NCBI GenBank assembly: GCA_947259355.1
Contig: CAMYMF010000005.1
Span: 1-43,653, forward strand
DNA: 43,653 nt
Direction: 5' to 3'
Source of the DNA: an uncultured Nitrospirota bacterium
GTDB taxonomy: Bacteria > CG2-30-53-67
Shown here: positions 1 through 7,254 of the stretch, piece after piece
How the letters are laid out: every line of letters begins with the position of its first letter
How positions within the stretch are numbered: the stretch's first letter is position 1
Program-made: the position numbers and the translations under genes
The notes under the pieces: model-generated
Database searches by the model: none
What the model saw: only the letters and a program-made list of their open reading frames with translations
Told to the model about the DNA's origin: nothing

Positions 1-314
1 GCGTGGCCCGGATCGCCGGCATCATGGCCGCCAAGAGGACGTCCCAGCTGATCCCGCTCTGTCATCCGCTGCCGATCAACTCCGTGGAGATCGATTTTAC
101 CCCGGACGAAAGCCAGGCCCGGATCGAGATCGAGGCCCGGGTCCAGGTGACGGGCAAGACCGGCGTGGAGATGGAGGCTCTCACCGCCGTGTCGGCGGCG
201 GCGTTGACCATCTATGACATGGCCAAGGCCGTCGACCGGGGGATGGTCATTTCGGACATCCGACTCATCGAAAAGAGCGGCGGCAAGAGCGGCACCTACA
301 AGCGAAAGCCCTGA
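1..314 (+). CDS. moaC: Cyclic pyranopterin monophosphate synthase MoaC (5'-truncated)
   Basis: C-terminal two-thirds of MoaC, which with MoaA converts GTP to cyclic pyranopterin monophosphate in cytoplasmic molybdenum cofactor synthesis. The frame is open to the left edge, so the N-terminus lies outside the window; the GTG at base 3 is probably internal. Family signatures visible are the segment [10 protein letters not shown], the run [16 protein letters not shown] and the ending [16 protein letters not shown], which together cover the conserved substrate pocket of the family. It ends 70 bases before the next gene, which has its own promoter, so the two need not be co-transcribed. Identification is secure. 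Confidence 0.95.
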   Translation, partial: VARIAGIMAAKRTSQLIPLCHPLPINSVEIDFTPDESQARIEIEARVQVTGKTGVEMEALTAVSAAALTIYDMAKAVDRGMVISDIRLIEKSGGKSGTYKRKP

Positions 315-320
315 GGTCGC

Positions 321-349
321 TTGACACTTTTCCGGCCTTCTTGTAGATT
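321..349 (+). promoter_or_regulatory. sigma70-type promoter for the radical SAM gene
   Basis: TTGACA at 321-326 and TAGATT at 344-349 are separated by exactly 17 bases, a near-consensus vegetative promoter directly after the moaC stop. Predicted transcription start is about 356, leaving a leader of roughly 30 nt with an AGGAG ribosome site at 371-375 before the ATG at 385. Confidence 0.7.
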
Positions 350-384
350 CTGGCTGATTTTATGTTTCCCAGGAGTTCCCAGTC

Positions 385-2124
385 ATGCGTATCAAACTGA
401 TCGACCCGGCCCTGAAAGAATCGCACATGCAGCACACCCACAAGGAGGTCCGGACGCTCTGGTTCCCGCGGCTCAGCCTGCCGCTCATTGCTGCGCTCAC
501 CCCGCCCGAGCATGAGGTCACCATCACGGACGAAACAGTGGAGCGCCTCGACATGGACGAACCGGTCGATCTCGTCGGCATCGGTGCGATGAGCACCTAC
601 ATCCCCCGGGCGTACGAGATTGCCGACGCCTATCGCGCCAAGGGGGTGCCGGTGGTTTTGGGCGGGATCCACGCCTCCCTCATGCCCGATGAAGCGATTC
701 AGCATGCCGACGCCGTCGTCGTGGGCGAGGCGGAAAATATCTGGTCCCAGGTGCTGGAGGATGCGGAGAACGGCATCTTGCGTGGGATCTACAAAGCGGA
801 CCGGCCGGCGGACATCAACCGGATCCCCATGCCCCGTCTCGATCTTCTGAAGCGGGACCGCTATATGACGGCCAACTCCCTGCAGACCACCCGGGGCTGT
901 CCGTTCAACTGCGATTTCTGCTCGGTGACCGAGTTCTTCGGAAACACCTACCGCTTCCGGCCGGTGGCGGATGTGGTGGCCGAGGTCCGCACTCTGAAGG
1001 AGCGCTTCGGCGCGCAGTTCGTCGCCTTCGTCGACGACAATATGGTGGGAAACCCCAAATATGCCAAGGAGCTTTTCCGGGCCCTCATCCCGCTCGAGAT
1101 CAAGTGGGGCAGCCAGGGCTCTCTCACCATGGCCAAGGATCCGGAACTGCTGACCCTCGCGGAAAAGAGCGGGTGCGTCTCCATGTTTGTCGGCATCGAA
1201 TCGCTCTCCGAAAAGACACTGAAGGCGGCCAACAAATCGTTCAACAAGGTGTCGGACTACGAGGAGTCGATCCGCAAGATCCACGACCATGGGATGATGA
1301 TCAACGCCGCCTTCATCTTCGGATTTGACACCGACGACGAGGGGGTCTTTGAGCGGACGGTGCGCTTTGTGAAGAAGAACCACATCGCGCTGCCGACCTA
1401 CCACGTCCTGACCCCACTGCCGGGAACGAAGCTCTTCTTCCGGATGAAGGAGGAGGGGCGGATCTTCGACTACGACTGGTCCAAGTACAACTCGGGCACC
1501 GTCGTCTTCTATCCGAAGCTCATGTCGCCCGAGACCCTGCAGAAGGGCTACTTCTGGGCCTTTCAAGAAACGTACAAGGTTCGCGCCATCGCGCAGCGGA
1601 TCCTGCGGCCCCAGCCGCGGTTTTTCTCCCGCATGGGCCTGAACTACGGCTACCGCCGGATCGTCCAGAGAACTCCCGAAGGGGCCATGCCCAAGTACGC
1701 CCGGCTCTTCAACAAGATCCCCGAGATCATCCCCTCCCGGGAAAAGATCGGCGCCGCGCTCGATCTGAGCACCCGGGGTGCCGTCGAGCGATCCCAGATG
1801 ATCGTCGATTTTTTGAAGATCAAGATCCGCAAGGTCGGCTCGGAACCGGTCTTCCAGTTCGATTTGCAGGGCGTACTCGACAAGGTCTCCGCACGCAAGC
1901 TCTGGAAGAAGAGCCGCCAGGCCATCAACCACGGCGCCCAGACGGTGGTCATCAACTTCCAGGAAGTCCGTGCCGTCACCCCGAAGGCCCTCAAGATTCT
2001 CCTCTTCAAGGGACGCAAGATCAAACGGTACAGCAGCCAGATTCGGTTGATCAACATCAGCCCCGAATACGCCGACGCCGTCCGCAGGATCACCGGGTTT
2101 CAGGTCTACTCCACTGAGCAATAA
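385..2124 (+). CDS. B12-binding radical SAM protein with C-terminal STAS-like domain
   Basis: 579-residue cytoplasmic enzyme. The first 140 residues form a cobalamin-binding Rossmann-like domain (for example PVVLGGIHASLMPDEA and VVVGEAENIW), typical of BchE/HpnJ-like B12 radical SAM proteins. The radical SAM core follows, with the cluster motif C172-x3-C176-x2-C179 in TTRGCPFNCDFC. Residues about 490-579 look like a STAS domain (FDLQGVLDKVSARKLWKKS, then VVINFQEVRAVTPKALKIL and IRLINISPEYADAVRRITG), an unusual addition. The usual phosphorylatable serine region of anti-sigma antagonists reads AVTPKAL here, so this domain may bind rather than be phosphorylated. Such enzymes commonly methylate or rearrange unactivated carbons; the substrate cannot be told from sequence. 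Start chosen at ATG 385 for its AGGAG site and upstream promoter. Confidence 0.85.
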   Translation: MRIKLIDPALKESHMQHTHKEVRTLWFPRLSLPLIAALTPPEHEVTITDETVERLDMDEPVDLVGIGAMSTYIPRAYEIADAYRAKGVPVVLGGIHASLMPDEAIQHADAVVVGEAENIWSQVLEDAENGILRGIYKADRPADINRIPMPRLDLLKRDRYMTANSLQTTRGCPFNCDFCSVTEFFGNTYRFRPVADVVAEVRTLKERFGAQFVAFVDDNMVGNPKYAKELFRALIPLEIKWGSQGSLTMAKDPELLTLAEKSGCVSMFVGIESLSEKTLKAANKSFNKVSDYEESIRKIHDHGMMINAAFIFGFDTDDEGVFERTVRFVKKNHIALPTYHVLTPLPGTKLFFRMKEEGRIFDYDWSKYNSGTVVFYPKLMSPETLQKGYFWAFQETYKVRAIAQRILRPQPRFFSRMGLNYGYRRIVQRTPEGAMPKYARLFNKIPEIIPSREKIGAALDLSTRGAVERSQMIVDFLKIKIRKVGSEPVFQFDLQGVLDKVSARKLWKKSRQAINHGAQTVVINFQEVRAVTPKALKILLFKGRKIKRYSSQIRLINISPEYADAVRRITGFQVYSTEQ

Positions 2125-2615
2125 ATACAAATCAGGGGTTTAGGCTGAAGACTGTGACCCCGGAGGACGGCGTAACAGATGGCGGATGACGGAAACTACA
2201 ATCTAAACACCCCCTCACCTTTGGCCTCTCCCCCAGGGGAGAGGAAATCAGGAAATAGTCAATAGAAAATGGGGAAGGCCTTTGCTCTTCCTCCGCGACC
2301 GCCCAACTGATTGAAAAATGAAAAATAGCAAATGGAAAATAGGTTGTTATGGGTCGTAGGTCGAAGACTGAAGGCTGAAGGTTTTTACCTTTCACGCGAC
2401 ATGCTTTCCTTTGTAGCCTTTGTGCCTGTGATGAAAGCCTTTCGCTCTTTGACGCAAAGCGGTCTTTCTCTGCGCACTCCGCGGTAAGATTGGTTTCGAC
2501 TTTAACCGGACCTGGCCTTTCTCCGCGTCCTCTGCGTGCTCTGCGGTGAAATGTTTTTGACTTTTGCCTTTAACCAGACTTGGCCGTTCTCTGCGCCCTC
2601 TGCGGTAAGACGGGG
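2125..2615. repeat. Gene-free spacer carrying dispersed intergenic repeats
   Basis: About 490 bases without a credible gene. It is patchwork: a 9-bp-arm inverted repeat at 2225-2244 (CCTCTCCCC / GGGGAGAGG); AT-rich text with 'gaaaaatg' and 'gaaaatag' variants around 2268-2340 and a 'gtcgaagactgaaggctgaag' type run near 2350-2380; then three tandem imperfect units at 2465-2517, 2518-2585 and 2586-2615. The units share TTCTC[T/C]GCG..CTC[T/C]GCGGT[A/G]A; the first two also share a TTTAACC[A/G]GAC-TTGGCC-like tail. A more degenerate unit may lie at 2410-2464. Similar boilerplate recurs between genes in many environmental bacterial genomes, by recollection rather than search. Function unknown. 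Confidence 0.6.
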
Positions 2616-3086
2616 TTAGTCTTTTGCGCTGCGCAGGAAGAGCTTCTTGATGGACACGGACAGAGTGCCGAGGAAAATGTTGATGGGGTTGCTGCGGGCG
2701 AGGAAGGGGATCTTGGGCCGCTGCCGGAAACCGAGGATGTGCCGGGCCTCCTGCACAAAAGGCTCCTGGGGCGCCAGCTCCATGGCCCGGTTCAGATGAT
2801 CCAGCGCCTTTTCACGAAGGCCGTGGTAGAGATAGACCTTGCCGAGATTTACCAGCAGGTAGGGGTCGTCGGGCGATTCCTTCTGAGCCTCGCTGCACCA
2901 CTTGAGCCCCCGGTAAAAACCGTAGAAACTTCGATCGGCCCGCGCGCTGGCCAGCCCGAAGAGAGACCGAATGCCGGGCTCGGCCTTGGGACGGGTCGCC
3001 TCCCTCTTGAGCAGCACCATCGCGCGCTTGTGCTCCTCGCTCTTGAGAAACCCTTCCGCCTGTAGACGGAGCGCGTGGAGGTCCAC
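2616..3086 (-). CDS. Small TPR-repeat protein
   Basis: 156 residues from a GTG start, no signal peptide. A tetratricopeptide-like pair of helices is clear at about residues 75-115 (DPYLLVNLGKVYLYHGLREK followed by ALDHLNRAMELAPQEPFVQEA), preceded by degenerate helical repeats. The C-terminus is basic and partly hydrophobic (NPINIFLGTLSVSIKKLF), possibly membrane-associating. It lies 88 bases downstream of selB on the same strand and may be co-transcribed with it. TPR proteins are protein-interaction scaffolds; no specific partner is indicated. The start is uncertain because no strong ribosome site is seen. Confidence 0.7.
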   Translation of the reverse strand: MDLHALRLQAEGFLKSEEHKRAMVLLKREATRPKAEPGIRSLFGLASARADRSFYGFYRGLKWCSEAQKESPDDPYLLVNLGKVYLYHGLREKALDHLNRAMELAPQEPFVQEARHILGFRQRPKIPFLARSNPINIFLGTLSVSIKKLFLRSAKD

Positions 3087-3174
3087 TTGTTCTCGCTTCT
3101 TTGCTCGGGCAGGAATCTCCGTCTACCCCCTCTGTCAACAGAACACCCTGCACAAGACGGCTCACCGTCTCATG

Positions 3175-5079
3175 CTATCGCAGCACCCGCTTGTCGCCCT
3201 TCCGGGCCGTGAGGCCCGTGGCATCGAAGTACTCAAGCAGCGGGATGAGGAACTTGCGGGTGATGTTGAGGATCTCCCGGGTATCGGGCACGCTCATCTC
3301 ACCCTGCTCCTCGAGGAATCGCCTCACTTTCTCCCTGCCTTCCTTCAGGGCGACCGCGTCCATGAAGAGGTCCCCTTGAATGCGGACCAGCTCATTGCTG
3401 TCAGTGAGGTAACGCATAAGATCACTCACCAGGCGCTCGTCCAACCCCAGCTCCTCGGGCAAAGATCTCGCGTACGGCGGTTTCATCCCTGCCTTTCGGT
3501 AAAGGGCGCGAATCTTCTCGACGGCGGCCTCCTCCTCTCCCTTGAGACGAACACGGTGCTCCGAACGACGGACGAGTTTTTCCTCGACACAGAGCACAGC
3601 TTCGCGGCCGAGCCGGTTCAGGACAGCCTGAAAGAGTTTTTCATCGATCAGCCCGGAGAGTCGGGAGAAAAGCTCCGCCTTCGGTAGCCCCGGCTCCAGC
3701 GGTTTTTTCTGGTGAAACTCCTTGAGCACCCGCACCATCCGCTCCCGGATCTCTCCGTAGAAGTCACGGTGCAGCAGATGGAGTGTGTCGGAGCTGACGG
3801 TAAAGGCCGTACCGTTGTCGCGAAGCTTCTGCAGGATCCGCTTCGAAGTCCCCTGCGCCAGCGGCAGCCGACAGCGAAAGGCCGCGAGGTCCATTCCCTT
3901 GAAGCCCGAATGGTAGAGAAATACACCCGCCTTCTCTTCAGGCTCTCCTTTCTCCAGGAACTGCAGCGAAGGGATCACCCGAGAATCGAAGCGCTTGTGC
4001 TTGACCGGCAGGGGGTCCAGGATCTGGCCTCCGCCGATGGTTTTGTTCTCCGACATGGAGCGGAGGATGAAACGATCGCCCCCCATGGCCACCACCCGTT
4101 CCCGGACGCGGATCTGTACGTAGGCTTGCTCGCCGGGATGCAGTGTTTCGCGATCGAGCAGCACCACGGTGGCAATGCCCCGGGTGGCGCCCACATGAAA
4201 CCGCACCATTGCCCTCTGCTTCAGTGCTTTGTCTACTTCCGGCAGGAGGGAAATCCTAGCGTCCATCATGAAGCTGGGGGTCAACAGACCTGGTACGGTC
4301 ACCGTGTGGCCCCGCTCGATCTTCTCCCGTTCGATTCCCTGCAGGTTCAACGCCGTGCGCTGGCCTGCCTCCGCAACCTCCACACTCTTCGCGTGAACCT
4401 GAACCCCCCGGACCCGGGCCTTGTGCCCCGGAGGGAGGATCTCCACCGTGTCTCCGTTCCGAACGCTGCCGGAGACCAGTGTCCCCGTGACCACCGTGCC
4501 AAATCCCTTCATGGTGAAGATCCGGTCCACCGGCAGGCGGAGGATCCCCTCGCTGCTTCGCTCGGGCACCTGCTTGCTCAGCCCTGTGAGCCCCTCGAGG
4601 AGCGCCGGGATTCCCTGGCCCGTCTTTGCGGAGACGGGAAAGATCCCGCCCCCCTCGAGAAAGGTCCCGGCAACCAGGGCCTCGGCATCCTGGGTGACCA
4701 GTTGGAGCCACTCCTCGTCGACCAGGTCGCACTTGGTGATGACCGTCAGGCCTAGCGGAATACTCAGAAGACGACAGATGTCAAAATGCTCCCGCGTCTG
4801 GGGCATCACTCCCTCGTCGGCAGCAATGACCAGCATGACCAGATCGATCCCCCCGATGCCCGCCAGCATGTTGTTGATGAACCGTTCATGACCGGGAACA
4901 TCGACGATACCCATCTGAGTGCCGTCGGGTAGGGTCAGCTCGGCAAAACCGAGCACAATGGTAATGCCCCGCTGCTTTTCCTCGCGGAGCCGATCGGTAT
5001 CAACCCCGGTGAGCGCTTTGACCAGGGCGGTCTTTCCGTGATCCACATGCCCCGCGGTTCCGAGCACCAGATGTTTCAT
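3175..5079 (-). CDS. selB: Selenocysteine-specific elongation factor SelB
   Basis: 634-residue translational GTPase that delivers Sec-tRNA to UGA codons marked by a SECIS hairpin. The N-terminal GTPase domain opens with [20 protein letters not shown] (P-loop), followed by DVPGHERFI (G3) and TKCD (G4). EF-Tu-like beta-barrel domains follow ([20 protein letters not shown] is the domain 2 signature). The C-terminal ~240 residues are the winged-helix repeats that bind SECIS RNA. Length matches bacterial SelB. The ATG at 5079 is preferred over upstream in-frame codons because the family begins at MKHLVLG. No selC, selA or selD and no obvious selenoprotein are in the window, so their location is unknown; presence of SelB implies the organism makes selenoproteins. 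Confidence 0.95.
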   Translation of the reverse strand: MKHLVLGTAGHVDHGKTALVKALTGVDTDRLREEKQRGITIVLGFAELTLPDGTQMGIVDVPGHERFINNMLAGIGGIDLVMLVIAADEGVMPQTREHFDICRLLSIPLGLTVITKCDLVDEEWLQLVTQDAEALVAGTFLEGGGIFPVSAKTGQGIPALLEGLTGLSKQVPERSSEGILRLPVDRIFTMKGFGTVVTGTLVSGSVRNGDTVEILPPGHKARVRGVQVHAKSVEVAEAGQRTALNLQGIEREKIERGHTVTVPGLLTPSFMMDARISLLPEVDKALKQRAMVRFHVGATRGIATVVLLDRETLHPGEQAYVQIRVRERVVAMGGDRFILRSMSENKTIGGGQILDPLPVKHKRFDSRVIPSLQFLEKGEPEEKAGVFLYHSGFKGMDLAAFRCRLPLAQGTSKRILQKLRDNGTAFTVSSDTLHLLHRDFYGEIRERMVRVLKEFHQKKPLEPGLPKAELFSRLSGLIDEKLFQAVLNRLGREAVLCVEEKLVRRSEHRVRLKGEEEAAVEKIRALYRKAGMKPPYARSLPEELGLDERLVSDLMRYLTDSNELVRIQGDLFMDAVALKEGREKVRRFLEEQGEMSVPDTREILNITRKFLIPLLEYFDATGLTARKGDKRVLR

Positions 5080-5119
5080 TGAACGATTCCCTGATTGGTG
5101 CGGCGGTGGCAACCAAAAG

Positions 5120-5137
5120 TGTCAGAAAAATCTGACA
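5120..5137. promoter_or_regulatory. 18-bp perfect inverted repeat upstream of the chemosensory promoter
   Basis: TGTCAGA-AAAA-TCTGACA: seven-base perfect arms around an A4 spacer, located 7 bases before the -35 element at 5144 and 40 bases upstream of the divergent selB start. A second palindrome, AATGTT-AAC-AACATT (5176-5190), sits near the predicted transcription start. Both look like operator candidates; the regulator is unknown. A terminator role is unlikely because no gene ends here. Confidence 0.4.
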
Positions 5138-5143
5138 GAAAAA

Positions 5144-5173
5144 TTGACTTTACGAAATCGAATGCTGTGTAAT
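5144..5173 (+). promoter_or_regulatory. Candidate sigma70-type promoter of the chemosensory locus
   Basis: TTGACT (5144-5149) and TGTAAT (5168-5173) separated by 18 bases, in an AT-rich island inside a GC-rich intergenic region. Predicted start is near 5181, giving a leader of about 370 nt before the GTG at 5554. No other good promoter was seen closer to the gene. Confidence 0.5.
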
Positions 5174-5280
5174 AAAATGTTAACAACATTGATACTTACG
5201 CCCTATCCGTACGTTGTTATCTGACATTCAAGATTAAGAACGATGGCGCAAGGAGCTCCCCGGCGCGAAATGCCACCAAA

Positions 5281-5553
5281 GGGGATCAGACCCCATGATA
5301 TCAGCGTAAACGCCTGATTCGAAAGCAGAAAGAGCCGGCCGCTTACAAGGCTGCCGGATTATAGCTCAGGCCTGCATATTTGTAAACACTTACGTCGTCT
5401 CGGACACGGGGGTTTTCCCCCGAACCCGGCGGCGCCGCAACCCATAAGCACTCCTTCGGCACCCAGGGGAATGGTCGCCGAAGGCCTTCGTCTGATATCG
5501 GACATCCTGTCTGAGCCAACTCGATGCCCGAAGAGAGTTGGATTGCCTAATCC
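5281..5553 (+). promoter_or_regulatory. Highly structured 5' leader of the chemosensory locus
   Basis: A dense series of inverted repeats in the untranslated leader. GGGG/CCCC is at 5281-5294 and ATCAG/CTGAT at 5300-5318. The 5312-5317 GCCTGA can instead pair with TCAGGC at 5366-5371, enclosing CCGGC/GCCGG at 5335-5339/5353-5357. A perfect CGGGGG-tttt-CCCCCG is at 5407-5422 and CCTTCGGC/GCCGAAGG at 5453-5484; the latter's right arm can alternatively pair with CCTTCG at 5485-5490. CCAACTC/GAGTTGG is at 5516-5541, and GGATT-GCCT-AATCC at 5540-5553 directly abuts the GTG start. The alternative pairings suggest a switch-like RNA. It does not match the c-di-GMP-I riboswitch core as I know it. Confidence 0.45.
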
Positions 5554-6840
5554 GTGAGTCTCGTTGGAAACTTGGCGGATCTACCGCTGACGGACATCCT
5601 GCAAATTGTCAGTCTGAGTCACCGGACGGGAATCCTGAAGATCAGCTCCGGCGATAGCGAGGCCTCCATCACCTTTATGAATGGCAATGTTATCAAAGCA
5701 TCCTCCTCCCAGAACCGGGTGAGTCTCGGTCATCGGCTAAAGCAGAAGGGGCTGATTTCCGATGAGGATGAAGCCAGAGCGCTCGCCTACCAGCAGGAGG
5801 TAGGAGAGCCTTTCGGAACCATCCTGGTACAGCAAGAATTGGTGCCCAAGGAGAAGATGGAAGCCATTCTGCTGGACTACATTCAGGAGACTGTTCTCGA
5901 AGTGCTTTCCTGGAATCAGGGACATTTTGACTTTCAATTGATTCCTTCGCCCGCGGCACTGCTGCCGACGGGGGAGACTGAATTGGTTCTGAGTCAAGGT
6001 GTCGACACACAGCATCTGATCATGGAAGGGCTGCGGCTCCTCGACGAAAAGAAGCACGAGGCGGCCTGCGGCGACGCTTCCGATCCGAGCGACCTCGGTT
6101 TCGCCTGCGTCTTGCCGGAGCGGCCCATCCCCCTCTCTGAAGTCGCCGCGTCCGTGGCAACCGGCGCGGGATCAACCGAGCCGCACCCCATCGATCGGTC
6201 CCCGTTGACCGCGGGGGCTGTGGCTCCGATGGAGAGACCGGTAGAACTCGATTTCATCGAGCAGTTGATACTGGAAGTGGGGGAAGATGTCGAACCCGAG
6301 GGGAGCCGACCGCCGCAGCGGGATCTCTCCAGTCTCAAAGCGATGGTGGCCGAGCTCAACGGACCCGGCACCCTTTCCGAGGTGCTGCTGCTTGTGCTGC
6401 GCTATGCCAGTGACTTCTTCCGCCGCGCCGTGCTGTTCGTCGTGCGAAAAGACGAAATCCGAGGCTTCGGGCAATTCGGCCTCGAAGGCGGGGACCACAA
6501 GATCAACGAGCGGATCCGCACGATGCGCCTCCCGGCCGCAGAAGACTCCCTGATGGCCGACGCGTTGCGCGCCAAGCGCCGCGTCCAGGGCCGGCTGACG
6601 GCGACCCGGCTGTGGGATCGGTATCTGCTGCAGCACCTGGGGGGAGACACTCCCGAGGAATCGGTGGTGATCCCATTAATCAGCAGCGACCAGGCCGTGG
6701 CTCTCGTCTATGGCGACGGCGGCGCAAAGGCGGCAGCCCCGACCGATACCGAAGCCCTCGAGATATTTATCATCCAGGCAGGGATGGTGCTGGACCGCTC
6801 ACATTTGGAACGACGGCTGCAAGCCATGGGCGGACAGTGA
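5554..6840 (+). CDS. PATAN (DUF4388) domain protein with C-terminal GAF-like domain
   Basis: 428 residues, cytoplasmic. Residues 1-135 are a PATAN/DUF4388 domain (MSLVGNLADLPLTDILQIVS at the N-terminus, then LGHRLKQKGLI and VLEVLSWNQGHFDF), a family found beside two-component and chemosensory genes in deltaproteobacteria and thought to mediate protein interaction. A proline/alanine-rich linker (about 160-230) joins a GAF-like domain at about 255-420 (AVLFVVRKDEIRGFGQFGLE, then ESVVIPLISSDQAVALVYGD). GTG 5554 is the only plausible start: an in-frame TAA lies at 5548-5550 and the family motif begins at residue 1. No Shine-Dalgarno is seen and a hairpin abuts the start. First gene of the chemosensory locus, 31 bases before the receiver gene. 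Confidence 0.8.
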   Translation: MSLVGNLADLPLTDILQIVSLSHRTGILKISSGDSEASITFMNGNVIKASSSQNRVSLGHRLKQKGLISDEDEARALAYQQEVGEPFGTILVQQELVPKEKMEAILLDYIQETVLEVLSWNQGHFDFQLIPSPAALLPTGETELVLSQGVDTQHLIMEGLRLLDEKKHEAACGDASDPSDLGFACVLPERPIPLSEVAASVATGAGSTEPHPIDRSPLTAGAVAPMERPVELDFIEQLILEVGEDVEPEGSRPPQRDLSSLKAMVAELNGPGTLSEVLLLVLRYASDFFRRAVLFVVRKDEIRGFGQFGLEGGDHKINERIRTMRLPAAEDSLMADALRAKRRVQGRLTATRLWDRYLLQHLGGDTPEESVVIPLISSDQAVALVYGDGGAKAAAPTDTEALEIFIIQAGMVLDRSHLERRLQAMGGQ

Positions 6841-6871
6841 ACGCAGGCGCCAGCCCGAGAGAGGTGCACCG

Positions 6872-7252
6872 GTGGCAATTTCCATTTTGATCGTTGAAGA
6901 CTCTTCCACAATGCGATCCCTCATCGCCTCCACCCTGGAAAGTCTGGGGGATTATGAGGTGATCGAAGCGGGCAGCGGGTTCGAAGCGCTGAAAATTCTC
7001 CCGGGCCGCCGTTTCGATCTGATCATCACCGATATCAACATGCCCGACATCAACGGGCTTGAGCTGGTGAACTTCGTGCGCAGTCACCCCCGCTACAGGG
7101 AGACACCGCTGATGATCGTCACCACGGAGAAGAGCGCGGAAGACCGTGCAAAAGGCATTGCCCTGGGTGCCAACACCTACATCACCAAGCCGTTCGCCGC
7201 AGAGGCATTGAAGGCGGCCGTACTGCAACTGTTAGACGAAACGCGGGTTTAG
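6872..7252 (+). CDS. Single-domain response regulator (CheY-like)
   Basis: 126-residue stand-alone receiver. Acidic pocket E9-D10 in ILIVEDSSTM, phosphoacceptor D54 in IITDINMPDINGLE, switch Thr in MIVTTEKSAED and Lys in TYITKPF are all present, so it should be phosphorylatable, most likely by the CheA encoded 2 bases downstream. The GTG at 6872 is chosen because GAGAGG lies 8 bases upstream and the receiver fold starts there; an in-frame start further upstream would overlap the previous gene. It resembles the last gene of the locus (24043) and could act as competing phosphate sink or diffusible output. Confidence 0.88.
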   Translation: MAISILIVEDSSTMRSLIASTLESLGDYEVIEAGSGFEALKILPGRRFDLIITDINMPDINGLELVNFVRSHPRYRETPLMIVTTEKSAEDRAKGIALGANTYITKPFAAEALKAAVLQLLDETRV

Positions 7253-7254
7253 CG

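Noticed and set aside
265-2130. A 621-codon open frame antisense to the radical SAM gene
   Set aside because: The opposite strand encodes a clear B12 radical SAM protein. The antisense product is Asp/His/Gly-rich with no family resemblance, typical of GC-rich third-position bias.
2465-2615. CRISPR-like array
   Set aside because: Units are imperfect, adjacent without unique spacers, unequal in length, and no cas gene is present.
5281-5553. c-di-GMP (GEMM) riboswitch or tRNA-Sec gene in the leader between selB and the PATAN gene
   Set aside because: The GEMM core sequences and the long tRNA-Sec acceptor/T-arm pattern with a UCA anticodon loop are not found, although the region is rich in stems.
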